The position numbers were made by a program, and so were the translations under genes. A stretch of DNA of 64,000 nt. Origin: Simiduia curdlanivorans (GTDB lineage Bacteria > Pseudomonadota > Gammaproteobacteria > Pseudomonadales > Cellvibrionaceae). This document shows positions 35,881 to 47,100 of the stretch, piece by piece. The stretch covers positions 1,412,001 to 1,476,000 of the forward strand of contig NZ_JAUFQG010000004.1 in the NCBI RefSeq assembly GCF_030409605.1, in the 5' to 3' direction. How positions within the stretch are numbered: the stretch's first letter is position 1; the number at the start of each line of letters is the position of its first letter. The notes beneath the pieces were generated by a model, which saw only the letters and a list, made by a program, of their open reading frames with translations, had not been told where the DNA came from and ran no database searches.

Positions 35881-36773
35881 ACGCCCAATCTGTGCGTGAA
35901 CAAGTTTGCTTAATTGGTAGGCCTTCACCTTTAGTCGGCGTGCTAACAGCGCCTGCTAACCCAGTGCGGCCGAACTGCATGATGTTGATATTAAACTCCG
36001 GTGTTATTCATCGAGTTGGAGCTTGCCGACTTTCAGTTGAAGTTGCTCGAGGTTTTAGCGAAAAAGCGGGTATGTCATCCTTTCGCTTTGACTACTCTGG
36101 CTTGGGCGATAGCCCTGTAAGGCGGACTGAGCTTGGCCGCGATGAGTTGGCTCAGTCAGAAATTGGTGAGGTCATGGATTATCTACAAGCCTCACAGGGA
36201 GTGAGTCAGTTTATTTTATTTGGTCTGTGCTCCGGTGCGCGCGACGCCGTTCATGTGGCGGCAGGTGATGAAAGGGTGGTAGGTGTTGTGCAGCTCGATG
36301 GCTATGCCTATCGCAATTGGCGTTATTATTTTACCCACTACCGCGCGAGGGTGTTTAATTTTGGCGCTTGGAAAGGCCTTTTAGCTAAAGTTTTTGCAAA
36401 ATTGTGGAGCAGAGTTGGCCGTCTAATAATGCCTGTATCCGATGAAAGTGCGTCTGCGCGAAAAGTTGAATTAGGTGCTGAAGTGAATTGGGGGGAGTAC
36501 CCGCCTTGCTCCGAAATTGCGGCAGTTTACAGAAGTTTGGCACAGAGGAGTGTAAGGCTTTTTGTACAGTTTACCGGCTCGTGGGATGATCAGTATAACT
36601 ACTCCGGGCAATTTTTCGACATGTTTAGCGAAGTAAACTTTGGTGACACCGTTAACGAGCGTCTATGTCCACAGTTAGACCACATTCACTCTGACCCTCG
36701 GTCTCGCAGAGAATTAACTGAAGCTTTAGCCGCGTGGGCCAGCTCATATGTCGAAGATCAAGGCCGCAACTGA
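35877..36773 (+). CDS. Alpha/beta-hydrolase-like protein with cysteine at the nucleophile position
   Basis: From the ATG at 35877 (overlapping the previous stop) this is 298 residues. FRFDYSGLGDSPVRR and the elbow FILFGLCSGARDAV identify an alpha/beta hydrolase in which Cys118 replaces Ser (Gly116-Leu-Cys-Ser-Gly120). A longer in-frame start at 35844 is less likely. The Gly-Leu-Cys elbow recalls exosortase-A-associated hydrolase 1, but the next strand (VVQLDGYAYRNW) differs from what I remember of that family. Late Asp/His candidates (LCPQLDHIHSDPRS) exist, so it may be catalytic. It is followed by a terminator and a MITE-like element. Confidence 0.75.
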   Translation: MNAQSVREQVCLIGRPSPLVGVLTAPANPVRPNCMMLILNSGVIHRVGACRLSVEVARGFSEKAGMSSFRFDYSGLGDSPVRRTELGRDELAQSEIGEVMDYLQASQGVSQFILFGLCSGARDAVHVAAGDERVVGVVQLDGYAYRNWRYYFTHYRARVFNFGAWKGLLAKVFAKLWSRVGRLIMPVSDESASARKVELGAEVNWGEYPPCSEIAAVYRSLAQRSVRLFVQFTGSWDDQYNYSGQFFDMFSEVNFGDTVNERLCPQLDHIHSDPRSRRELTEALAAWASSYVEDQGRN

Positions 36774-36777
36774 TATC

Positions 36778-36800
36778 GCAACTAATCATAGTTGCTTTTT
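36778..36800 (+). terminator. Intrinsic terminator after the hydrolase pair
   Basis: GCAACTA (36778-36784) pairs with TAGTTGC (36789-36795) around a 4-nt loop and is followed by five T residues. It begins 4 bp after the stop codon. Confidence 0.85.
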
Positions 36801-36846
36801 CTTGATGATCTTAGCTTGTGAGTGGCTCGATACTCTATGTTAATAC

Positions 36847-37116
36847 CTAGGGAACCTCTGAATAACTCTGGTGCAGCTCTGGCTTCCAGCAAATTTCGTG
36901 GGCTAGGCGCGGCTTCGAAGGCTATCGGGGTCTGTCGAGAAGTCGCAACAACGCACACGGAACTTGCTGGAAGCCCCGTAGGGCGCGGCCTTTAGCGGCC
37001 ATCCGCTGCGTTGAGCTTCTTGCTAAGAGCTACGGCCATTAGCTGCGAAACTCGCCTTGCGGCTGACCGCTACAGGTCACGCAGAGCGGTACCAAAGTTA
37101 TTCAGAGGTTCCCTAG
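36847..37116. mobile_element. MITE-like element with 26-bp terminal inverted repeats
   Basis: The outer 26 bp (36847-36872 and 37091-37116) are inverted repeats with a single mismatch. Both ends carry CTAG, which may be the target duplication or part of the repeat. Inside, a second inverted repeat of about 20 bp (36881-36900 with 36956-36975, two mismatches) and several small GC-rich hairpins give strong secondary structure. No open reading frame for a transposase is present in the 270 bp, so it would be mobilised in trans. Its right end supplies or duplicates the stop codon of the neighbouring CPBP gene. Confidence 0.85.
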
Positions 37117-38003
37117 CTTTCTTCTTGTATGAGATTGCGCTCACTGAGTGCAGTCTGTGGTTTGGCTTCTGCTTTATAGCAAGGATAAAAATACCAAAGT
37201 GCCATGCCGACGATGAAACACAATAGATTTGCCATAGATACGGCGCTGTTGTCGCCAGTAACGTGAGGTAGAGTGGGTATGGCGGAAAATGTGTACTGCA
37301 TCGAGACATTAAAAGTTATCGGTATCAATGCGCTTTTTGTCTTTTCATATAGCCATATATACATAGGGGCTAGCGAAAAAAAGCCTAATAAGATGCTTGC
37401 CCCATTTAGCCCTGGTGAAACAAAAAAGCCTGTGAACATAAACGGAATGTAGTCTACGCCCCACAGCACGCCTATCACCAAAGATGCTTTTAGCGAGGAG
37501 TAGCCCGCCTGTAGCAATAATGGGTATAGAAAGCCTATCCAAAATAATTCATCGCTTACGGCAACTTGGATAAACATCGGTGTCCAGTGGATGAGTTCTG
37601 CCGATGTGGGAGGTGTTATTGCGTAAAGATTGAATGGGTTTCCATACAGAAGGTCATTGAGTAAAACACTGGCGTAAACCACCGGTGTCAAAATAAAGAT
37701 TGCGGTAAGCCACCAAATAGGATTCAAAGGCACCGTGGCGTAGGGGCGAAATAGTCCTACAACACCTTCTTTGCCTTTAAATAGAAAACTGCCAAAAAGC
37801 GCCATGCAAACAGGTATCCAATAGGTGCTGTTTTTCACCAGCGAATTGAGAGATTTTTCGCCAATATCCGGCAGTGCGCCAAAATAAGCTAGTGCGTTCA
37901 GGCTATATTGTAAGCTTAGCCCTAAGAATACGATAAAAAAGCCCTTCTGCAGTGGGCTAAGTTGCTGCAGTGTTTGATAATATTTCATAGATTTGTACAT
38001 CAT
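37113..38003 (-). CDS. Divergent CPBP-family membrane protein
   Basis: The 296-residue protein has about eight hydrophobic segments and the CPBP (CAAX-protease / bacteriocin-processing) layout. The key motifs are degraded: EExxxR reads Asp151-Glu152-Leu-Phe-Trp-Ile156, the FxxxH histidine is Asp184 (LWGVDYIP), while Asn232 of the last motif (ALIPITFNVSMQ) remains. Proteolysis is therefore doubtful. CPBP proteins near peptide biosynthesis genes are sometimes immunity or maturation factors; with the NRPS upstream on the same strand (162 bp) such a role is possible. The stop codon TAG lies inside the right terminal repeat of the MITE-like element. Start codon ATG at 38003 has no strong competitor except Met2. 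Confidence 0.75.
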   Translation of the reverse strand: MMYKSMKYYQTLQQLSPLQKGFFIVFLGLSLQYSLNALAYFGALPDIGEKSLNSLVKNSTYWIPVCMALFGSFLFKGKEGVVGLFRPYATVPLNPIWWLTAIFILTPVVYASVLLNDLLYGNPFNLYAITPPTSAELIHWTPMFIQVAVSDELFWIGFLYPLLLQAGYSSLKASLVIGVLWGVDYIPFMFTGFFVSPGLNGASILLGFFSLAPMYIWLYEKTKSALIPITFNVSMQYTFSAIPTLPHVTGDNSAVSMANLLCFIVGMALWYFYPCYKAEAKPQTALSERNLIQEES

Positions 38004-38165
38004 GCATCCTTTCAGTGTTGGCGCTTTGTATGGCAGATAAGTACTTGCTAATAATTGGGCGCAGAGTTAACTAAAAACATATTTCTGGTCGGTCAGAGCT
38101 ATACGAGCGGCCTCTATTTTTTCCATTCTGCAATCTTCTTACAGGTGCTGTTGGTCATCCGCCTA

Positions 38166-41100
38166 TTACCCCAAACTTTCCAGAATTCGCCCAATAAATC
38201 CCTTCTTCTTTACGGGAATGTCTTGCATTTCTGTTCCGGCTTCTGGCACTGGTGCATCATTTAAGCTACTCATTCGCTCAATGGTGGCACTTAATTGCCC
38301 GAGTGAGTTGGTGAGTACCTCCAGCGGCGTAATGCGCACGTTATGCTGAGCTTGGATTTTATGAATAAACTCCAGCGCGAGTAATGAGTGGCCGCCGATA
38401 TCAAAAAATAGGCTGTCGACGCTTATTGGGCTCTTGTTTAAGAGTTCCGAGCAAAGCGTGGTAACAGATATCTCAATGTCCGTGCTTGGTTCGAGGAAGG
38501 TTGTTTGGGTGGACTCTCCCTGGATTGGCTTTGGCAAGTTATTTCGATCAACTTTTCCGTTCGGAGTGAGAGGCATCTTGTCAACTTCAATAAACAGTTG
38601 GGGCACCATATAGTCGGGTAACTTGGTGCGTAAAAACTGTCTCATTTCGCTGCTTGTAAGATGCTCTCCTTGAGCGAGTCGAACATAGGCAACGAGCCGG
38701 CTATCGGTGAGGCTGAATTCGTGTACAACAGCAGCACATTCCTGAATGGTTGGGTTCTCATTAAGAACCGCTTCAACTTCACCTAACTCTAGACGGTAGC
38801 CCCGCAATTTGACTTGATTATCCACTCGGCGTAGGTATTTAAGTTTTCCAGTGCTTTGCCAGTAGGCTAAATCGCCCGTGCGATAAAGGGGAGCGTTGGA
38901 CTGCAAGCCGGGGATTTGTAAAAAACGTTCCTTGGTTAAACCTTCCTGGCCGAGATAGCCCTGGGTGACGCCCTGTCCACCAATATATAATTCACCAGGA
39001 ACCCCAATGGGTAGCACTTCTAAATTTTCATTCAATATATAGCATTGTGTATTTGCGATTGGTTTACCTATGGAAATGTTGTCTAAGGGGAGCGTTAACT
39101 GCTCGCAGCTTGACCATACGGTGGTTTCTGTTGGCCCATACATATTCCAAACATTTTCGCTAATAAGTAGTAATTTTCGCGCTAGATCGATGGGGAATGC
39201 TTCTCCGCCACAAAGAATTTTGATATTGCTCGCTCCTAGCCAACCGTCTGCCAGCAGCATTCGCCAAGTGCTGGGCGTGGCCTGCATGAACGATATCGAT
39301 TCCTGTTCGAAAATATTCTTAAGCTTCAGCCCGTCGATAACGTCTTCGGCGCTTGCGATGATCAGCTCTCCGCCAACTAAAAGCGGCAAATATAATTCTA
39401 GTACTGCTATGTCGAATGATAGGCTAGTAACAGCAAGCAAGCGGTCTGTTGAGTTCATGCCAGGCTTGGCGGCCATCGACATCAAGAAGTTATTAACTGC
39501 ACCGTGAGGTACCTTCACCCCTTTCGGTTTCCCAGTGGAGCCGGAGGTAAAAATAATGTAAGCGAGGTCGTGGGCGCTAATGTCAATCTGCGGGTTAGTG
39601 GTTAGTTGTTTTTCTACTTCAGTTCGCTCTTGATCAATGCAAATGCGACGACAACTATAGGCACTTGCTACATCAGTTAAACTTTGTTGCGTTAAAATGA
39701 CATGAATATTTGCAGCCTCAAGCATGTATTGGAGGCGCGCATGAGGATACTCTGGATCGAGTGGTACGTAGGTTGCACCGGCTTTCCATATCGCTAAAGT
39801 ACCTACCAGTAAATCAACGCTACGGTCTAGACAAATAGCGACTAATGATCCTCGCGCAACACCCTCTTGAATCAGAAAGTGTGCAAGTTGGTTTGATCGT
39901 TGATCGAGTGTTTGATAATCGAGTGCTTGGTTATGGCTGGAAACGGCGCGCTTTTCCGGGTTCCGTTTCACGCTACTCTTAAACCGTTCAAGAAATAGTT
40001 CGTCGCCAAAATTTTCCGATGTGTTGTTCCAGTTATTTAACGCGGCTAATTCGTCGTCATTGGCGGCAAATAGTTTTGCCAGCGTAATGGTTGGCTCGTT
40101 GGTAACCGCGTCGATAATAAATGAGAAACTTTGAGCTAGCGATGTCGCAGTGTTCTCAGAAAATAATTCAATGGGGTAGTCTAGGCCACCGATGACATCG
40201 GATGATCTGCGTTTTAGCCACAAATCAATGTCGGTTTGAACGGCAGAGCGTTTAACCTCTAAGGGCTCAAGGCTGAGGTCATGTAAATCGGTCTTCCTGT
40301 CACGAATATCCTCAAACAAGAAAAAGGCCTGAAAAATGGGAGATCTTGATAGGTCCCGTTCCGGATTTATGTGCTTAACTAGCTCTTCGAAAGGCAGGTC
40401 TTGGTTGGCATAGGAGTCGATACATATAGCTTTAATGTGTGTCAGCCAGTCGTTAAAGCTTAATTTTGGGTTTATCGTCATTCTCAGCGCGATGGTATTC
40501 ACAAAAAAGCCAAGTAAGTCGCCGACGTTACTTGCGCTTCGGCCAGAGACTGGTGCGCCAATAATAATATCGCTCTGTCGACTATGACGATGCAGTGTTA
40601 ATGTATAGGCTGCAATAAAAAACATAAATAGCGTGCATCCAGATGCCTTGCAAAAATGTTCAATTTCGTTGAGTTTACTTTCCGAGATTGCGATAGGCAC
40701 AGATTTTGATTTGCTAGCTTGTCGGGCTGGACGGTTATAGTCTTCAGGCAGGGCAAGAATAGGCAGGTCACCAGACAATGTTTCTAGCCAGAACTTAAGT
40801 TGACGTTGCATTGCCTCGGATTGCAGGTAATTCTTTTGCCAAAATGCATAATCCGCGTACTGAATGGGTAAAGGCGGTAGTGATGCGGAGCTGCTTCCGT
40901 AAACCGTGCTGATTTCTTGCATTAGCAAGTCGAAAGACCAGCCATCGAATATAATGTGGTGGGCGAAGAGGATAAGTAAATGATTGTCATCGGCTATTTT
41001 GAAAACTTCTACTTCGAAAAGGTTGTCTTTTTCAATGTCTTGCTTCTTGGATATTCTTGAATTTATAAAGTCGCTAATGGAAGTTTCTGAATCAGCAATC

Positions 41101-44100
41101 TGTTTTTCTAGTGGTCTCACTATCAAATTGATGGAGCGAGACGCTGAAACCTTTTGTAACAGTTGATTTTCTTTAAACTCAAAGTTTGTTCTAAGTACTT
41201 GGTGTCTGGAGATAACAAGATTAACCGCTCTTTCAAGTTCGACTAGGTTTAATTTCCCTCGAACAAAGAATGAGGCCTCCATGGTAAAGTTATTTGCATC
41301 AGGATCTATCTGTTCTAAATACCAGAGACGCTGTTGTTGTGATGTGGCCGGTGGTACTTCTTTTCCTTCGTAGGGGGCAATATTAGATTGTGTGGATGTC
41401 GCTTTTGAATCTGATATTAAACTTGCCTGCAACTTTATGCTTGGAGCCAAGAACAGTTCGCGTAAATTAAAGTGGGTGGAGAATGCACTGTTTATTGCTG
41501 CGAGCAATTTGACACCGAGTAGTGAATGGCCGCCGATTAAAAAGAAGTCATCGTTGGGGTCTACTCTATTAATCGAGAGCGTGCTGCACCATATATCTGC
41601 GAGTTTTCTTTCTGTGTCATCTAAGGGCGCTTCGGGGCCTGGTTTTTTGACATCCCGTTCGAGCTCTGGCAGGGCTTTTCTATCAACTTTGCCGCTGCTG
41701 GTTAGCGGCATAGAAGTCAGGTTGACCAAATGCTGGGGCAGCATATAGTCGGGCAGCTTTTTAGCCAAATGTGCTTTGAGATCGCCAAGGTCTAGGGTGT
41801 AGTTGCTGTTTGGGACAATATAGGCAATTAATCGTGTATCATTTTCGCCTATCTCTTTTGCGATCACCGCGGATGTGTTCACGGCGGGATGCTGATTTAT
41901 GCCGTTTTCTATTTCGCCTAGTTCAATGCGTAGACCTCGCACCTTAACTTGAAAATCGTTGCGGCCCAAATATTCAATGGCGCCATTTTCTAAGAAGCGG
42001 CCTAAGTCTCCAGTCTTGTATAGTTTTGGTGAGGCATTTTGGTTGCTTTGCTGGAATGGGTTGTCGACAAAGCGCTCTTGGGTTAACTCGGGTTTGTTGA
42101 TATAACCTCGTGCAACTTGCACACCGCCAATGTAAATTTCACCAATTACACCTTCTGCTACCGGTTGCATAAACTCATTGAGTATGTAGATCTGCGTGTT
42201 GGCTACAGCGCGACCAATAGGTACGCTTGAATAAGGGCTGGTAGGGCTACACTGCCACTTAGTGACGTCAACGGCGGCTTCCGTAGGGCCATAATAGTTA
42301 TGCAGTTCCGTGTGTTTATATAGGCTAAAAAAGCGCGCTTGTAACTCGAGGCTGAGGGCCTCGCCACTACAAACCACTCTGTTTAGCTTGCCGGTGGTTG
42401 CGTGATAGTCGCTTAGGAATAGAGCCAGCATGGACGGCACGAAATGAATGAGGCTAATGTTCTGCTGAGCGATGGTGGCGGCTAAATAATTACTATCCTT
42501 GTGCCCATCCGGCTTGGCCATCACTACTGCCGCCCCAGAAATGAGAGGTAGGAAGAACTCCCAAACGGATACGTCAAAGGTATAGGGCGTTTTTTGTAGA
42601 ACTCGATCTGTTGAGTTTAGGGCGAAGTCTTCCTGCATCCAAAAAAGACGGTTGCAAATTGACTTATGTTCTACCATGACACCTTTTGGTTGGCCGGTGG
42701 AGCCTGAGGTATAGATGATGTAAGCAAGGTCATCAGGTGTGTTTGTTGATGCTAATTCATGCACTGGCTGATTTTGTGTGAGCCCTGCGAGGTCGCGTAC
42801 CTGTAACCCCGTGACGCCTTCAGGAATTAGCGTTTTGTAGCTGTCATCGCAGAGAACAATTTTAACCCCTGCTTCGAGTAGTAGATAATTAATGCGTTCC
42901 GGTGGGTAGCTTGGATCGAGAGGTAAGTACGCACCACCGGCTTTAAGTATGGCCAGTAGGTGAATTGGCAAGGTGAGTGATCTATCCTGTAATAGCGCAA
43001 CAGGTTCGTTGCGCGATACGCCGATCGAGCGAAGGTAGTGTGCAAGCTGATTCGCTTTTTGGTTGAGTTCTTGGTAGCTGAGGCTATCACCTTCATAAAT
43101 CACCGCGATATCGGCGGGGGTCCTGTTTGCTTGTGCTTCGATCAAATTCTGTAAGGTAGCATTTTCAAGCGGGTAGTCTTTTTTCGTGTCATTCCATTGA
43201 TTAAGCATGCGCTCTTGCTCGTCGATACTGTCCATGCGCAGTTTTGAAATTGGCGAGTTCGGGTCTGTGCCGATGTGTTTTAGTAGTTCGAGGAAATTAT
43301 TTACCCAGCGCTCGACGGTAACGCTATCAAAAAGGTCGCTGCAGTGATCAACTTCCACCCGCAGAAAATCGCCTTCGTCGGTCAAGTTAAACGATAAGTC
43401 GTATTTTACGTGGTTGCGCGGCGTCGTTAAAAAAGTTGCCTTTGCGTCATCGAAATTCAACGGATTAAAGGGGAAGTCCAGGTTAAAATTAGCAGAGACA
43501 AGCGGCAATCTACCTGCTTGCCTCGGAATGTTAATTGACTGTAACAATTCGCCGAATGAAAAATCTTGATTATCTTTTGCATCTAAAAAGTTGTCGCGAA
43601 CCTTTAATAGCAGCTGTTGGAAAGTCTGATTAGGATCGATATGGCTGCGTAAAGGCAGGTAACTAACATCGTGAGCGATGAGTGTGGGTAAGCCAATATT
43701 TGGTTGCCCTGCTGACGGCACGCCAACAACGATATCCTGCTGACCTGAGAGTCGGCTCAGTAAAAGTTTGAATGCTGTCAACAACAGTACAAAGCTAGTG
43801 CAGCCTTGTTCTTTCGCATAAGCGCGAAGTGGCTTCATAATACTGTTGTTAAATCGATATTCGTGCCGCTCGCCATTAAAATTGCGAATGTTTGGGCGCA
43901 GATGATCGAGGGGTAATTCCAGTGCTGCAGGGATATTATTTCGATATTGTGAACACCAAAACTCTTTCGCTTCTACGTACTCGTCCGAACCCGCTTGTAT
44001 GGCTTTAGCGGCAAAGAATTCGGACAGGTGAGGAACCGCTTTGCCTCGATAATGCCGCCCTTGGTAAATTGCGGTGTAATAGCCCGCTATATCCTCCATA

Positions 44101-47100
44101 ACTTTTTCGAGTGACCAACCGTCGGATACTAGGTGGCTGCTTGCGACGCAAAGGCGCGAATCATTGGCTGCTATCTTAACGACTAAAGTGCGCAGTAGTG
44201 GGCCAGTGAAGAAGTTGAATGGCTTGTCGATATTCTCTGCAGCTAAGCGCTGATATTCTGCTTCCGCTGCTTCGCGGTCTAAATCACTTAAATCGACATG
44301 GCGAAACTCTGGTCGCATATAGGGTTTTACCAGCATGCCCTGTTCATCGGGTGCTACTACGCAGCGAAGGCTCGGGTGCCTATTGATCGTGCGGTCTGTC
44401 GCGAACTCCATGCTTAAAGTGTCAATATCTTTATCAATAGCGAAGCAAACCTGCTCATTGTAGGCAGCGGACGCGGCATCACCGAGCTTGCAAGCGAGCC
44501 ACAGTTCGCTCTGTGCGGCAGTCCATGGGTAGCGCTCTTCGGGTCTGTCTTCTTTGGCATGGAAAAAACCGCCGCGACGGAATTCATTACCGGCAATTAT
44601 AAAGGCGTTGATGAGCGTCTCTATATCCTCTTGGCTGTGTGCCACGGTCATAAAGCCGGGACGTGGTCCCCAAATGTGGTGTCCGCCATTGATGCGTAAA
44701 ATTAAGAAAAAGAGAAATTCGAAATCGGGTTCGCCTTTGTACCTAACCAAGAAAACGGAGCCGAAATAAATAATTTCAACGGGTATGTCCTGCTCTCGAT
44801 AGTGCTTATTGACGCGTTCGGCAAATATCGCTGTTTTATAATTTAGCGCTTGGTGGAGCTGCGCGCCCTCAGCTTTGATTCTCTTTATCACAGCATTAGA
44901 GGCGGCTATGGCGAGTGGGTGGCGCACGAAAGTGCCGGCAAAATAAGTAACGCCAGCCTCCGGGAATGAGTCGTCGCCGTATTGCCATGGCCCGCCGTCG
45001 AGTACGTCCATGTAGCGTGCACGGCCGGCTACTACGCCAATCGGCATGCCGCCGCCGATAACCTTGCCGTAGCAGGACAGGTCTGCTTCCACATCAAACC
45101 AGGCTTGCGCGCCTCTGGGGTGTAGCCGGAAACCAGTAATCACTTCATCGAAAATCAACGGAATTTCCGCGTCGCGAGTAATTTCTCTCAGCTGGTGAAT
45201 AAATTCTTTAGGTTGTATCTCTGGGAATCGGCTTTGAATCGGCTCAATCAATACGGCGGCAATTTCATCGGCTCGGTCTTTGATAATCTGCAGTGATTCC
45301 GGATCATCGTAAGCGAGCATTAAGATATTACTATTGGAGTCTTTCGGAATCCCTGGAGCGATGGGCTGATTTCGACGCTGACCACCAATAACTTGGGAGC
45401 GGATGAGCATTTCGTCAAAGATGCCGTGGTAATCGCCGGAGAAGGTCACGATTAAATCGTTCCCGGTAACCGTGCGCGCAATGCGCGTTGCTGCTAAAAC
45501 GGCTTCGGAGCCAGTGTTACAAAATGACACCCGATCGTAGCCGGTGACTTCGCAAATAAGTCGAGCCGTTTCCCCTGCCATCGCTGATTGAGGACCATAG
45601 TCAACACTCAAATCAGCCTGCGCCTTAATTGCATCCATGATGAAGTCGGGTGCGTGACCAAAAAAAATCGCACCGAATCCACCCATGCAATCAACATATT
45701 CGTTACCATCAACGTCCCAAGTGCGCGCGCCTTTTGAGCGCTTGGCGACGATTGAATAGGTGATTTCTTTCCAAATAGATTTGAAGCCTAAAACGGTTCG
45801 CGGGTCTGCGTAATAGGGGCGAATATCCGCGGCAAGCTGTTTAGAGCCTTTGGTTTTATCAGCATACATGGCGATGAATTCTTGGAGAAATTCACTTTGT
45901 TGCTGAGTTAGCTCGCCAGTAATTGATTTAACGATGGGGCGGAATGGGCCGTGCCCCAAGACTTCTTTCGGTGAATCTTCGGCTTCGGTTTTTACGCTGG
46001 CTGGGGTTTCGGGTTTGGGGCTTTGACTGAGCTTTTTCGTTGGCACTGAGGCTGGCACGGCGGGGCCGTTGGCCAGTGGCATTAATTGATTGGATTGCGA
46101 GCCCTGTAAGATTGATAGCAGCGCATTCGATGCTTGGATCTGTGTCGCCAGCACGTATGCCAACGAGCCTGTATCAATGCCGTTCAGCGCTTGGTGATTA
46201 ATATTTGCCGTTGGGTTACCAACTGGTATAGCGGGTGCTTGTACAGGCGCCACGGGTGCGCTAGCCGCTATTTCTTCTTGCAGTGCACCCGCGGGTAAAC
46301 ATTCTTCAATGTAGTCTGATAGGCGCGCGATAGTGGGCGCTTCGCTCATTAAGTGTTTAAGTGTTAGCTTTAGTTTGAATATTTTTTTCATCCGCCCATT
46401 GGCTTGGGTCAAGAATAATGAGTCAAAGCCAAGGTCGACGAATGTAGCGCTTGTATCTAGGCTGTCTGGAGCAAGGCCAGACATGTCGAAAATTATGCCT
46501 TTGATCGTGGTTTCAATGAATTCTCTGCGGTTCACGGCGGCTTTCACTCCATGTGAATGATCTAGGGCGGGTAGGCTTGCCAAGTTAAAGTTTGCGAGTA
46601 GGGGCATTGCTGTCGGGTTGGTTTGTGTCTCTAGCGGATTGCCGGTATTGGTTGGTTGTGCACTCGGTGGTGTAAGCGGCAGCAGTAAGCAACTGTTGGG
46701 CAGGTCGCGATCTATTTGCAGCCAATCGATATTGACCCCTAGCGACCATAGTTTGGCAGCGGTATTTAGGCTGAACACGACATCAGCCATGTCTTCTTTG
46801 GCGTGGCGAAGAGAGGACAAGGTTTGATTCGTGACCGCGTGATCGTGAAGCTTAATTAGGCTGCCTAATATTTTTCCTGGTCCCACTTCCAGAAAAATTC
46901 GATTCGGCTTCTGTAGTAAGGTTTGCACACCATCAGAGAAACGCACGGTAGTGCGAAGATGATTTACCCAGTAATCGGGGCTTGTAGCCTGCTCGCTTGT
47001 GATCCAGGTACCCGTGGTGTTAGATATGAAAGGAACCTTTGGCGGTTGCAGGCTAACGCTAGCGAGGTAATCCCTAAAGGGTTCGAGTATAGGGTCTAGG

